Source: TWA4 sp051879195 (lineage in GTDB: Bacteria > Bacillota > Clostridia > Lachnospirales > Lachnospiraceae). From it: a DNA stretch of 64,000 nucleotides. The notes beneath the pieces were generated by a model, which saw nothing but the letters and a program-made list of their open reading frames with translations, was not told the DNA's origin and searched no databases. A program made the translations under genes and the position numbers. The stretch lies in NCBI GenBank assembly GCA_051879195.1, contig JBJELO010000275.1, positions 1 through 64,000 of the forward strand, read 5' to 3'. Within the stretch, counting starts at the first letter, position 1, and each line of letters begins with the position of its first letter. Positions 7,857 through 16,688 of the stretch are shown here, piece after piece.

Positions 7857-8439
7857 CAGACGATGCCCGCCTTAACAAAGTGCTTTTTCAGCAGCGCCCT
7901 GCCCAGCAGTGCGCCCAGCATCCCGCACACAAAGGCGGCTGCAATCAACACAGGAGCCGTCCAGGGCTGCATGATGTTTCCCAGCGCATTGATATACTCC
8001 TCACCAAAGCTCTGGCGGGTGGAGAAATAGCCCACCCGGTCGATGTACAGCGGTAGATAGTTGCCAAACAGCAGAACGCAGAAGGTGCCATAGCTGAGAA
8101 CGGTTTTCTTCGCGCTGGCGTAGCTGCCGCTTTTTGCTATCAGGTCAGCCAAAAAGCCAAACACTACGCCAAAGATGATCGGCCAGAACCCCATACCGGT
8201 GACGCACAGATAGATTCCGACAATGATCCCCATAATCGAGATCATTCCAAATTTTTTGACCTTGGTGTAGAACAGCATCATGGGAACGCCGAGAATAATT
8301 GGCCCGATTACCGCCAGCAGGGGCATCATGATGGGGATATATCCTAACATAGCGACACAAGTCAGCAGGACGCAGTAGATGGCTGCATAAATGCCATGTT
8401 GATCAGGTCTTTTCCTTTGAGTTTCTGGTTATCTTTCAT
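7856..8439 (-). pseudogene. MptD-family ECF transporter S component, frameshifted
   Basis: The ATG at 8439 with upstream AGAGGT starts MKDNQKLKGKDLINM, the conserved opening of the Trep_Strep/MptD (TIGR02185) S component, then runs into TGA. The missing IYAAIYCVLLTCVAMLGYIP reading continues in another frame, so one base is lost near 8391-8395. The rest (MPLLAVIGPIILGVPMMLFY ... FGVVFGFLADLIAKSG ... QPWTAPVLIAAAFVCGMLGA) is intact and very hydrophobic. S components bind the substrate in ECF transporters; the ligand of this family is not established. A sequencing error is the main alternative. Confidence 0.85.
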
Positions 8440-8456
8440 CGTTCTTACCTCTTTCT

Positions 8457-10190
8457 TTATATTCTCCAGCCGACCGCCTGTTCCCGGTCGCTGATGAAGC
8501 GGCGGTAAATGCCGTTCTCCCGAATCAATTCTTCGTGGGTGCCTTTCTGCACAATCTTACCCAGATCCACCACAAGGATCTGGTCAGCCCCCTTGACGGT
8601 TTTCAGCCGGTGGGCGATCATGATAATGGTTTTCTCTCTCGTCAGCTCGTCAACGGCCTCCATCAGTTCCTTTTCATTCTCCGGGTCCACATTTGCAGTG
8701 GCCTCATCCAGAATGATGATGGGGGAATCCTTCATGATCGCCCGGGCGATGGAAAGTCTCTGGCGCTCGCCGCCGGACAGGGTGCCGCCTCTTTCGCCGA
8801 TGACGGTGTCATAACCCTGCGGCAGCGCCATGATAAAGTCATGGCACCGGGCCTTTTTCGCTGCCTCGATGACCGTTTCCATGGGTGCTTCCGGCTGACC
8901 GAAGCGGATATTGTTGGCAATGGTGTCTTTGAAGAGATAGACATTCTGGAACACGAAACTGAAATTCTTCATCAGACTGTCCATGCTGTATTCCCGAATG
9001 TTCCGGCCATCCAGGGTGACGGCACCTGCATCTACATCCCAGAAGCGGGAAAGCAGGTGGCAAAGGGTTGTCTTGCCGCCGCCGGAGGGGCCGACGATGG
9101 CGGTGGTGGTCTTTTCCGGAACCGTGAGGGACACACCGTCAATAATCTTCTTTTTATCGTAGGAGAAGGAAATGTCCTTCGCCTGAATGGTATGGCTTAC
9201 CGGGATAATGTCCTCGCCGGAAATATCCATGGCGGGCAGCTCCAGAATAGCGCCCGCTTTGTCCACGCAGGTATCCACAATGCGGATCAGCGCCGAGTTG
9301 GTGCCGGCCTTTTCCAGTCCTTCCGTGACCATGAAGGAGCAGATCACCATCATGACGCAGTAGAGCAGGCTCATGGAACCGATGGTATACAGGTACAGAG
9401 ACAGAACCGCTGCGCCCACGCCGATGAGCTTGGCCACCAGATTCTGCAGCGCCATATAGGGAATCAGCGCAATTTCCATACCGGTGTTGGCTTTCACATT
9501 TTCATCAATGGCCGTCTCTACCCGCTGGTTATATTTGCCGGAGAGATGGTAGGACTTGACCTCCGCAATGCCCTTGATGTATTCCAGCACCTTTTCGACC
9601 ACCGCCGTATCGCTGCGGGTCTTTTCTGCTGTTTTGGAACGGGAAGCACGCTGCATCAGGCTGTTGGCCAGAAAATAGAGTACAATCCCAACAATGACCA
9701 GCAGCCCGACCCGCACATCAAAGCTCAGCAGCATCAATGTAATGACAGCGGTGGTAAAAACGCCCTCAGTGACCATCATAACCACGCGGGTTCCCACATC
9801 GGAGAGGTTTTCCATGGTGTTGGTGGTGACGGAAGTGATATACCCCAGGCTGTTTTCATTGAAATAACCCATGGGCAGATAGCGCATATGCTCGGCAATC
9901 TCAATCCGCTTATTCGCCGCGGTGCCGTAACCGGCTTCCGTCTGAAGCATGGTGGCCTTATATTTGACTAAAGAAGAGCCGATGATGGATACCAGCATGG
10001 TTGCCAGAGAACCGAGGATGGCGCCGTTTGTGATGTCCCCATTCAGAATCGCCTGCAGGAGCACCGCGGTGGCGGGGATCTTCAGCGCTAGAAACAGCGC
10101 CGCCACCACACCCAGCACGATGGAAATATAAAACTTTTTCCGGTTCTCACGGCTACAGAAGCCGAAAAATTTCTTTAAAATTTTAAGCAT
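8457..10190 (-). CDS. ABC transporter, fused permease-ATPase (second of a pair)
   Basis: About 577 aa: six-helix exporter-fold domain (about 15-310) followed by an ATPase with Walker A GPSGGGKTT, Q-loop VFQNVYLFKD, signature LSGGERQRL, Walker B SPIIILDEATA and H-loop MIAHRL. The ATG at 10190 follows AGGAGG; a GTG nine bases upstream overlaps that site. It overlaps the partner gene by 8 bases. With the partner it would form a heterodimer. The set AraC/two exporter-fold ABC proteins/ECF module resembles YbtPQ-like siderophore uptake loci, so import of a metallophore is a reasonable but unproven role. Confidence 0.9.
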   Translation of the reverse strand: MLKILKKFFGFCSRENRKKFYISIVLGVVAALFLALKIPATAVLLQAILNGDITNGAILGSLATMLVSIIGSSLVKYKATMLQTEAGYGTAANKRIEIAEHMRYLPMGYFNENSLGYITSVTTNTMENLSDVGTRVVMMVTEGVFTTAVITLMLLSFDVRVGLLVIVGIVLYFLANSLMQRASRSKTAEKTRSDTAVVEKVLEYIKGIAEVKSYHLSGKYNQRVETAIDENVKANTGMEIALIPYMALQNLVAKLIGVGAAVLSLYLYTIGSMSLLYCVMMVICSFMVTEGLEKAGTNSALIRIVDTCVDKAGAILELPAMDISGEDIIPVSHTIQAKDISFSYDKKKIIDGVSLTVPEKTTTAIVGPSGGGKTTLCHLLSRFWDVDAGAVTLDGRNIREYSMDSLMKNFSFVFQNVYLFKDTIANNIRFGQPEAPMETVIEAAKKARCHDFIMALPQGYDTVIGERGGTLSGGERQRLSIARAIMKDSPIIILDEATANVDPENEKELMEAVDELTREKTIIMIAHRLKTVKGADQILVVDLGKIVQKGTHEELIRENGIYRRFISDREQAVGWRI

Positions 10191-11949
10191 GGATTTCACC
10201 TCCTGACAGACTGTCCCTGGACGAAATATGGGCGTTCCAAAGTTTGCTGTATAGACTGCACCCGGCGAGCAGCTGCTCGTGGGTTCCTGTTGCTTCGATG
10301 TTGCCGCCGTTTACTACCACGATCTGATCCTCATCTGTAATAGTGGACAGGCGATGGGCAATGACAATCAGGGTCTTTCCCTTTACCAGTCTGGCCACCG
10401 ACTGCTGGATAATGGCTTCATTTTCCGGGTCCGTGTACGCCGTAGCCTCATCCAAAATCACCACCGGGGCGTTTTTCAGCATAGCCCGGGCGATACTGAT
10501 ACGCTGGCGCTCACCACCGGAGAGGTGACCGCCGCCGCTGCCGACCACTGTGTCAAAGCCCTTTTCCAGACTCATAATGAACTCATAGCAGCCGCAGTCC
10601 CTGGCAACCTGTTCCACTTGCTCGTCCGTGGCGTTCAGATCGCCCATGCGAATATTCTCCCGGACGGTGGTATCAAACAGGAAGTTGTCCTGAGACACAT
10701 AGGCAACCATACGGTGATAGTGCTCTGCCGAGAGCTTGCGGATGTCCGCGCCGCCGATGGTGATGCTGCCGCTGTCCACATCCCACCAGGAGGCAATCAG
10801 CTTGGCAATGGTGGATTTTCCGCCACCGGAGGGGCCTATCAGCGCATTAACTGTGCCCTCCCGGAAGGTGAGATCAATGCCGTGCAGAACTTCTTTCTCT
10901 CCGTAGCCGAAATGAACATCGGACAGGCAGATAGTGCTGTCCTTCGGTGTAGCCTCGTCCTTTTCCGGGCGGGGCATTTCTTTTGCGTCAATGATGGCCA
11001 CCACTTCGCCAAGTACGGTACGCAGCTTGGCCAGATCGTCGTTGTAGGACATACAGCCAATGATGGGCGTGATCAGGCCCATGGCCAGAATCACGATCAG
11101 CACAAAGTCCTCCACAGGCAAGCTGCCGCCGCGTACCAGCAGGCCGCCGATGGGCAGTACCGTAACCAGGGTGGCCGGCATGATGTTCATGGCAAAGGTG
11201 AAGTACACATTGCACTTGCGCATCCAGTCCACATAGCTGGCCGCTCCTTCCTTTGCCGCGGCAACGAATTTTTCATAGGAGCTTTTGGCCTTGCCGAACA
11301 CCTTGATGACCTCAATGCCGCCAATATACTCCACCGCAGTGTCGTTCAGATTTTTGGTGGCCCGGACGGTGCGGCCATAGTTTTCCTCATAGCCCACCAT
11401 CATCAGCATGAAGCAGACCAGGCCCACCGGCAGGGTGATCAGGGATACCAGCGCCATGCGCCAGTCAAGGACCAGCAGATATACGATGGTGGCGATCACC
11501 ACGCACACATTGCTGCTGACCTCCGGGATCACATGGGCCAGCGTGGTCTCAATGCTGTCGATGCGCTCCACCAGGATGTTCTTCAGGTCTCCTGAGCCCC
11601 GGCTCTGCACATCTCCCAGCGGCATCCGCTCCAGCTTCTGAAGGCCTCGTTTGCGGATATTACCCAGCACCGCAAAGGTGGACACATGGGAGGCCGAAGT
11701 GGACAGGGAGTGGAACACCACCCGCAGCAGCCACATGCCAGCCATGATCAGACAGTCCGTCACATATCCGGCAAAGTTCCGGTCGCCGCCCAGCAGCTTT
11801 TGGATCACATGAGCCATAACAAAATAAGGCAGGATCTGAAATGCCGCGCCTGCGATGGCCAGCAGGACACTGGCTATGTAGCCGCTCTTTTTCTGAACGG
11901 CAAATTCCATGATCCAGGCAGCGGTACTTTTTTCTTTTTTTGCTTTCAT
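10183..11949 (-). CDS. ABC transporter, fused permease-ATPase (first of a pair)
   Basis: 588 aa: transmembrane domain of six helices (about 20-310), then an ATPase with Walker A GPSGGGKST, Q-loop VSQDNFLFDT, signature LSGGERQRI, Walker B APVVILDEATA and H-loop IAHRLST. Both catalytic Glu residues of the pair are present, so neither site looks degenerate. The start at 11949 overlaps the AraC stop by ATGA and has AAGGGAT upstream. Codon use is GC-rich compared with genes right of 23 kb. Likely partner: the protein encoded at 8457-10190. Confidence 0.92.
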   Translation of the reverse strand: MKAKKEKSTAAWIMEFAVQKKSGYIASVLLAIAGAAFQILPYFVMAHVIQKLLGGDRNFAGYVTDCLIMAGMWLLRVVFHSLSTSASHVSTFAVLGNIRKRGLQKLERMPLGDVQSRGSGDLKNILVERIDSIETTLAHVIPEVSSNVCVVIATIVYLLVLDWRMALVSLITLPVGLVCFMLMMVGYEENYGRTVRATKNLNDTAVEYIGGIEVIKVFGKAKSSYEKFVAAAKEGAASYVDWMRKCNVYFTFAMNIMPATLVTVLPIGGLLVRGGSLPVEDFVLIVILAMGLITPIIGCMSYNDDLAKLRTVLGEVVAIIDAKEMPRPEKDEATPKDSTICLSDVHFGYGEKEVLHGIDLTFREGTVNALIGPSGGGKSTIAKLIASWWDVDSGSITIGGADIRKLSAEHYHRMVAYVSQDNFLFDTTVRENIRMGDLNATDEQVEQVARDCGCYEFIMSLEKGFDTVVGSGGGHLSGGERQRISIARAMLKNAPVVILDEATAYTDPENEAIIQQSVARLVKGKTLIVIAHRLSTITDEDQIVVVNGGNIEATGTHEQLLAGCSLYSKLWNAHISSRDSLSGGEIHA

Positions 11950-12941
11950 CGAATATCCCTTCTTCCATTGCTTTTTCTGTATTCAAGAGGAGCCATACCA
12001 AATTGCGCCCGAAAGACCTGTCCGAATTTTCCGGGATTGTCATATCCGCACTGGACAGCTACCTCTGTGATGGGTTTCTCCCGCTCTGTCAGCAGTATTT
12101 CCGCAGCCTGATTCATCCGGTATTCCTTCAGATACTGGTAAATCGGCTTTCCGTAGATGCTTTTGAAGCACTGCTTCATGGCGGTCAGGCCTAAGTCAAA
12201 CCGCGCCGCCAGCTCCTCCTGCGTATGGCTCGCTCGCAGGTCAGAGGTAATCAGGTCGTGAACCGCATGGATCTTTTCCACCTGTGTCCAATAGAAATAG
12301 GGCTTGGATGTACCTGCGTCTTCAAAATCCACGCCTTCCAGATAGACCAACAGCTCCATCGCTTTGATTTTGAAATAATCCATCTGTGACTTTTTGGGCA
12401 GCCGGTAGAGCTGCATGAACAGGTTGTCGATAGAGGGATCTGCCGACAACACGCATGCTTTTCCTGCACCGCAGAACTTATTGAGAAGCTTTTGAATATC
12501 CACATCAAAAGCCGACATCATTTCCCGGATGGATGCTTCTGCAATGCCCGTTTGAAACCCGATGGTGACGCCGTGGTAATGGCGCAGAGGAAAGCGAACC
12601 TGCCCTTTGTGGTGGACTCTGGTATCGATCCGTACCTCTCCGCGGTTCAGGCAGCAACACAACCTGTCATCGACATCCATTTCCATACAGCCTTCCCGGC
12701 AGTGATCCACCGCCAGGAGACTTCCGCAGTTCTGAAATCTGGAATAGCATTTTTCCATGTGGAAATCATTGAACATCAGATAGACGCCATCGAATACCCG
12801 GTATATGGTCATGATACCTTCCCCGGTTTCATCGGACAGCTTCATGACTTTACAGTCCCCGTCGGAGAGCACCAGATCCACATTGCTTCCGGCTATGCCC
12901 TGATCGATCAAATCCCAGACCGATTTTTCTGTTGATCCCAT
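11946..12941 (-). CDS. AraC family transcriptional regulator (PchR/YbtA-like)
   Basis: About 331 aa. The C-terminal 100 residues hold two helix-turn-helix motifs: TQEELAARFDLGLTAMKQCF and PITEVAVQCGYDNPGKFGQV, ending FGMAPLEYRKS. The long N-terminal effector domain lacks a cupin pattern I recognise and looks like PchR-type siderophore-sensing regulators. ATG 12941 is 10-13 bases after AAGGAGGTGA; an in-frame GTG at 12983 lacks a site. It is translationally coupled to the ABC pair, so it probably activates its own operon in response to the transported ligand. Confidence 0.9.
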   Translation of the reverse strand: MGSTEKSVWDLIDQGIAGSNVDLVLSDGDCKVMKLSDETGEGIMTIYRVFDGVYLMFNDFHMEKCYSRFQNCGSLLAVDHCREGCMEMDVDDRLCCCLNRGEVRIDTRVHHKGQVRFPLRHYHGVTIGFQTGIAEASIREMMSAFDVDIQKLLNKFCGAGKACVLSADPSIDNLFMQLYRLPKKSQMDYFKIKAMELLVYLEGVDFEDAGTSKPYFYWTQVEKIHAVHDLITSDLRASHTQEELAARFDLGLTAMKQCFKSIYGKPIYQYLKEYRMNQAAEILLTEREKPITEVAVQCGYDNPGKFGQVFRAQFGMAPLEYRKSNGRRDIR

Positions 12942-12997
12942 TCCTGTTTCGTCACCTCCTTGTGTCCTAAAATTTGTTTGCACAGTTCCTTTTGATG

Positions 12998-13013
12998 GTT
13001 AGCATTAGCTAAC
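12998..13013. promoter_or_regulatory. Palindromic operator upstream of the AraC-ABC operon
   Basis: GTTAGCATTAGCTAAC is a perfect 6-4-6 palindrome lying 57-72 bases before the AraC start. The GTTAGC half-site recurs in the promoter-proximal palindrome at 22102-22119. Such sites are typical of TetR-family repressors; AraC proteins normally bind direct repeats. Confidence 0.6.
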
Positions 13014-13030
13014 TCACATCCTGAAATATA

Positions 13031-13046
13031 GACCCTTCAGAGGGTC
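13031..13046. repeat. Small hairpin/palindrome between genes
   Basis: GACCCT-TCAG-AGGGTC is a perfect inverted repeat in the gap between the damaged membrane-protein gene (stop at 13112) and the AraC operon. It has no strong T-run. It may be a weak terminator for the former or a regulator site for the latter. Confidence 0.4.
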
Positions 13047-13111
13047 ATGTTTATGATAGCATAAGATGATTACGAAAACTATATCGAAACCGTCGTTTTT
13101 GCTCCATTTGG

Positions 13112-13614
13112 TTATTTATTTTGCGCATGTCTCTTTCTCGTTTCCCACAGTAAAAGGCTCAGGAACCAAAGAATCATGCTCTCGCTCATCAAGCCGTTGG
13201 TGAAACTAATTCGGAACGCTCCATCCGGCAGGAGAGATTTGACCAGCCAGAGTGCCGCATAAAGGATCAAAGGATTGGATATCGCCATTTTCTTTGGCAG
13301 ATAGCTCTTGCCGGATGCGACCGTCCAAAACCAGTAAAGGAAAGGGGTGATGCTTTTCCCGCCGCAGGAATTTCTCAATGGCAAACAGAGCAATTCCATA
13401 CAAAATGATGCCCGGGAACGCCAGACCCATAGCCATCGTATTCCGCCACGCAGGGATTTCGGCAACGCCTTCCGTCAGCCAATAGACGGAGCCGGAACAG
13501 GCTGTGTCACCATAGATCATGAGCCAGTCTCCGGCACCGAAGCACACAGCCCAGCATTCCACAGATCAGTGCAGTGGTCATATTCTTTCTTTCAAACTCA
13601 TGCTCTTTGTTCAT
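13112..13614 (-). pseudogene. Integral membrane protein, frameshifted
   Basis: ATG 13614 starts MNKEHEFERKNMTTALICGM. The continuing hydrophobic protein (FGAGDWLMIYGDT ... MAMGLAFPGIILYGIALFAIE) is in a second frame, and the rest (FLYWFWTVASGKSYLPKKM ... SMILWFLSLLLWETRKRHAQ) in a third. Joining the three frames gives a coherent protein of about 165 residues with four hydrophobic segments. At least two frame changes are needed, near 13550-13560 and 13345-13360. I cannot name the family. It follows the thioesterase gene by only a few bases, so it was the last gene of the right-hand operon. Confidence 0.7.
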
Positions 13615-13620
13615 TCCAAT

Positions 13621-14043
13621 TCAATCCTTCTGATTGGAAAGCTTCCGGTTTGCCTTTTCCAGAAAGCGGTCATTGCTGATAATGAACCGCTCGTGAACAC
13701 CCTCCCCGATGCAGTCCACAGCATCAAAGGCCCTTACTTTAAATACGAGGCGCTTTCTGTCGATTTCAGTCAGCGTTGTTTCAATAGAGATCTCCATACC
13801 CACAGGGGTCGCAGCCATATGTTTTACCTGCATCAGCGTCCCTACTGTACCCTGACCATCCTCCAGATACGGTTTTACACTTTGGTATGCCGTATTCTCC
13901 ATCAAGGCGATCATTTGGGGAGTCGCAAGAACGGGAAGCTCACCGCTGCCCAGAGACTGTGCCGTCATTTTTTCTGTTACGGTAATCGTCTGTTTTCCTG
14001 TAATTCCGATTTTCAACTGATTGCCGCTTTCATTTATAATCAT
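13621..14043 (-). CDS. Hot-dog thioesterase (FlK-like)
   Basis: About 140 aa, single hot-dog domain close to fluoroacetyl-CoA thioesterase-like proteins: SGELPVLATPQMIALMENTAYQ, with LEDGQGTVGTLMQVKHMAATPVG, then RLVFKVRAFDAVDCIGEGVHER. The Glu of MEN and the Thr/His of the VGT...KH segment sit where this family has catalytic residues. ATG 14043 follows TTGGAG; a TTG five codons earlier is a less likely start. Expected to hydrolyse an acyl-CoA. It is intact although its downstream neighbour is broken. Confidence 0.85.
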   Translation of the reverse strand: MIINESGNQLKIGITGKQTITVTEKMTAQSLGSGELPVLATPQMIALMENTAYQSVKPYLEDGQGTVGTLMQVKHMAATPVGMEISIETTLTEIDRKRLVFKVRAFDAVDCIGEGVHERFIISNDRFLEKANRKLSNQKD

Positions 14044-14098
14044 TTTGATTTTCTCCAAAGTAATATTTTTTGCATCTGGCCATGCAGGCGGTTTTCTC

Positions 14099-14890
14099 CT
14101 ACTTTCTGCCTACCAGCAGAGTGGAGCCCCGGAGCATCAGACGTTTTGCCTCTTTCCGGGACATAAACATGTCGTCAGTTGTGTCGATTAGTTCCACCTT
14201 CTCGTAACCCTGTGCTTTGAGCTGACGGATGAATTCGTCCATGTCGCCGTACCGCCCCGGGGACATCAGATCATGGATGGCGAAAACGCCGCCCTTTTTC
14301 AGCACACGCAGGGTTTCCAGCAGCAGCTTCTGCTTGTCCGCTCCTGTGATGTTGTGATACACATAGTTGCTGGTCACCGCGTCAAAGCTCTCATCCGGAA
14401 AATCCAGCCTTGTGGCGTCTCCACGCCGGAACTCCGTGTTGTTCACGCCTTCCGCCACAGCATTCTTCTCACACAGAGGAAGACTGAAAGAGGCGTAGTC
14501 CTTGCCCCAGCGGTCAACGCCCATCATTGTTCCCTGAGGATTCCGCTTTGCGCAGGCAATGGTCAGCGCACCGCTGCCGCAGCCAACATCCAGTCCTCTG
14601 CCGCCTTCTGGCAGGGTGACGTATGCAGCCGTTCCCTCCACGATCTGGCGGGACAGCTTCCGTTCCCCCTCATAGGAAAAAGTCTTGTAGGCATGGATAC
14701 ACCATTCGGCATACTTGCCGCAGACCAGGCAAGCAACGGCAAACACAATCCCCAGGGCAATCCGCACACCGCCATGTACGCCCAGCCCGCACACGCCGAA
14801 GATCAGAAAGCAGGCAAGCGTGAGCGCAGTCGCGGCAGCCATTGTATAGAGCAGCCCCTTGGGAATCCAGTTTTTATAATCCGGTTTCAT
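14099..14890 (-). CDS. Membrane-anchored class I SAM methyltransferase
   Basis: 263 aa. Two transmembrane helices (about 12-35 and 42-60) precede a Rossmann methyltransferase domain: motif I GRGLDVGCGSGALTIACA, acidic loop MGVDRWG, motif II/III RRGDATRLDFPDESFDAVTSN and post-motif VLKKGGVFAIHDLM. The start at 14890 has AAAGGAG seven bases upstream and overlaps the stop of the preceding methyltransferase by ATGA. The membrane anchor suggests a hydrophobic substrate. The substrate is unknown. Confidence 0.88.
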   Translation of the reverse strand: MKPDYKNWIPKGLLYTMAAATALTLACFLIFGVCGLGVHGGVRIALGIVFAVACLVCGKYAEWCIHAYKTFSYEGERKLSRQIVEGTAAYVTLPEGGRGLDVGCGSGALTIACAKRNPQGTMMGVDRWGKDYASFSLPLCEKNAVAEGVNNTEFRRGDATRLDFPDESFDAVTSNYVYHNITGADKQKLLLETLRVLKKGGVFAIHDLMSPGRYGDMDEFIRQLKAQGYEKVELIDTTDDMFMSRKEAKRLMLRGSTLLVGRK

Positions 14891-15579
14891 ATCAAATTCT
14901 CCTTTCGACAGGTAAAGCAGGCCATGGATTCCACAGTTTCCAGTTCCACCTGTTCGTATAATTTTTCCAGCCGCTTTTTCAGACTGTCCGCTGTCTCATA
15001 GGGCGGTGTAAAGAAACCTTTGGGCGTATAGACATGCTCGATGAACCAGTCCGTGCGCCGGTTTTCCCCTTGGATGTAGAAGCAGCCGCAGAAAACGCCG
15101 CCGGGCCGCAAAACCCGGAAGGTCTCCCGGTAGGCCGCGTCTTTATCGGGGAACGCGTGGAAGCCATTGAGGGACAGTACCAAGTCGAAGCTGCCATCGG
15201 CAAAAGGCAGCTTACCCACATCTCCCTGCTGAAACCGCACATTTCTCAGGCCAAGCTTTCCAGTTCTGCACTGCGCCTGAGCCATCATATCCGGGGAGTA
15301 ATCCAGACAGGTGACATTTGCATCGGGCAATGTTTTGTAAACCGGCATGGTCAGCACCCCGGTGCCCACCGGCACCTCCAGCAGCTTTCCGGAGAAATCC
15401 TCCGGGATGCCGGACAGCGCCCTCTCCAGATACCGGGTATTTGTCTCCCGGTTCATGTTCCATACCAGCTTACAGACTGTCATGCCCGGCAGGGTGGAGC
15501 ATGTGATCATTCCGTCATAAAAGGTGGCTTCCTTGCCTAAGGAACGATAGGCGTTTTGTATTTCATCGTGTCTGTTCAT
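14887..15579 (-). CDS. Class I SAM-dependent methyltransferase
   Basis: 230 aa: motif I GKLLEVPVGTGVLTMPVY, acidic loop VTCLDYSPDMMAQAQ, then RFQQGDVGKLPFADGSFDLV and FRVLRPGGVFCGCFYI, the methyltransferase_11 pattern of UbiE-like enzymes. GAAGGAGG precedes the ATG. It is coupled to the membrane-anchored methyltransferase downstream. The Pro replacing Gly in motif I (EVPVGTG) is common in clostridial members. Confidence 0.88.
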   Translation of the reverse strand: MNRHDEIQNAYRSLGKEATFYDGMITCSTLPGMTVCKLVWNMNRETNTRYLERALSGIPEDFSGKLLEVPVGTGVLTMPVYKTLPDANVTCLDYSPDMMAQAQCRTGKLGLRNVRFQQGDVGKLPFADGSFDLVLSLNGFHAFPDKDAAYRETFRVLRPGGVFCGCFYIQGENRRTDWFIEHVYTPKGFFTPPYETADSLKKRLEKLYEQVELETVESMACFTCRKENLI

Positions 15580-15592
15580 TTTGGCCTCCTTC

Positions 15593-16087
15593 TTAAAGAC
15601 GGGCGAGTGCTTCCGTCAAGCCGCCTGCCACCAAGGCGATAGGCAGGCCAATGACCTGACCTCTTAGACTGGCTCTGATATGGAACCAATAGTCCTGATA
15701 CGCTTTCATATCCTCCGTGCCGGGGATGCGGACCCGTTTGTCATGGCATATCCAAAGGCAGTCAATGACAAAGGCATCATACCAGTTCACCACTGTCCAG
15801 ATGAGATAGCTGATTCCAAAACCAGCGGCAAAGCTACGCGCTCCGTTGACGAAATAGACAACGGCGGCAAAGATAGCAGCAAACAGAAGAGCCGCAGCCA
15901 ACTTTTTCATAGCAACACCTTTGGACCCCGCCATCTGTTGTTCCCTGATCAGTCCCATCTCCCGTGCCCTCTGCTGAATCGCTGGCGGCCAATTATGTAC
16001 TCCGGCTAGCGGGTCTTTTAAACTCACCGCGGCAACGACAACAGTAAACAACAGACACAATGCCACACATTCGATCAAAATAGTCAT
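15593..16087 (-). CDS. Four-helix membrane protein, paralogue of the gene at 19883
   Basis: 164 aa from ATG 16087, exactly the length of its paralogue at 19883-20377; longer readings from upstream ATGs are unlikely. Helices at about 2-22, 62-80, 84-105 and 140-160. The shared signature is an aromatic/Asn/Asp stretch before a Lys-Arg and a Gly-Thr-Glu-Asp: WTVVNWYDAFVIDCLW then RVRIPGTEDMKAY here, and NLFWNFGDFFFLDWWL then RLMVKGTEDNELW there. I know of no function. Its position between methyltransferase and oxidoreductase genes suggests a role in the same pathway. Confidence 0.78.
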   Translation of the reverse strand: MTILIECVALCLLFTVVVAAVSLKDPLAGVHNWPPAIQQRAREMGLIREQQMAGSKGVAMKKLAAALLFAAIFAAVVYFVNGARSFAAGFGISYLIWTVVNWYDAFVIDCLWICHDKRVRIPGTEDMKAYQDYWFHIRASLRGQVIGLPIALVAGGLTEALARL

Positions 16088-16194
16088 ACATATTACCATA
16101 CCTTTCCGCTGCGCTACAAGGCACAAAACAGCATGAAACTGAATTGCCACTAACGCAGCTATAGAATATTTGTTAGAATATCCATGGCTTTCCC

Positions 16195-16685
16195 TCACTC
16201 CAAATATTTCGCAGCCGTTTTCTCTACCTGCTTCCAGGTTTCATAAGGTGCCCCGACTTCCTCAAAAAACGCCTTCATATCCCGGTTCAGCGCGCTCATC
16301 TCGTCCACAGCGTTCATGGCGTGATCGCTGGCGCAGATCTTGCCTAGGGGCGTGGCGCACATTAGCGCGCCCGGATGTTATTGCCCACAAAGACGATATT
16401 TTTGGTGCCGTTGGCCCGGAGTGAATCGAGAATACTGTCCAGCTGCGTACAGCGCATGATCACAAAGATCACATCATAGGTATCCTCCGGCTTCAGTTCC
16501 GTTATGACCGGGATACGGCTGACTGTGGTTTTGAAGCTGAATTGATTCTTCACGACCAGTCCGTTTTGCCCAATTGTTTCCGCCCATTTTCCCCTGGCCA
16601 GCAGGGTCACGTTTTTCTTTGCGCGGAAGAGGTTGTTTGCCAGATTTCCGCCCAGCACTCCCGCGCCATACACTAAAATTCGCAT
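16195..16685 (-). pseudogene. Ketopantoate reductase-like protein with internal deletion
   Basis: ATG 16685 starts MRILVYGAGVLGGNLANNLF with a GAGVLGG NAD(P)-binding loop and LLARGKW, the N-terminal ApbA/PanE pattern, to residue about 100 (KNIVFVGNNIRAR, then TAA). In a different frame immediately after, CATPLGKICASDHAMNAVDE, then ALNRDMKAFFEE and VEKTAAKYLE reads as the C-terminal helical domain, ending at 16195. About half of the usual 300-plus residues are missing, so this is a deletion with a frame change, not a simple frameshift. Confidence 0.8.
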
Positions 16686-16688
16686 ACT

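Noticed and set aside
8535..9971. 478-codon open frame on the plus strand opposite the ABC gene, and similar long antisense frames at 10279-11595, 20184-21500, 1243-2403 and 38176-39534
   Set aside because: They lie wholly opposite genes with clear family motifs, have His/Gln/Arg-rich compositions typical of antisense reading in GC-biased genes, and lack ribosome binding sites and recognisable domains.
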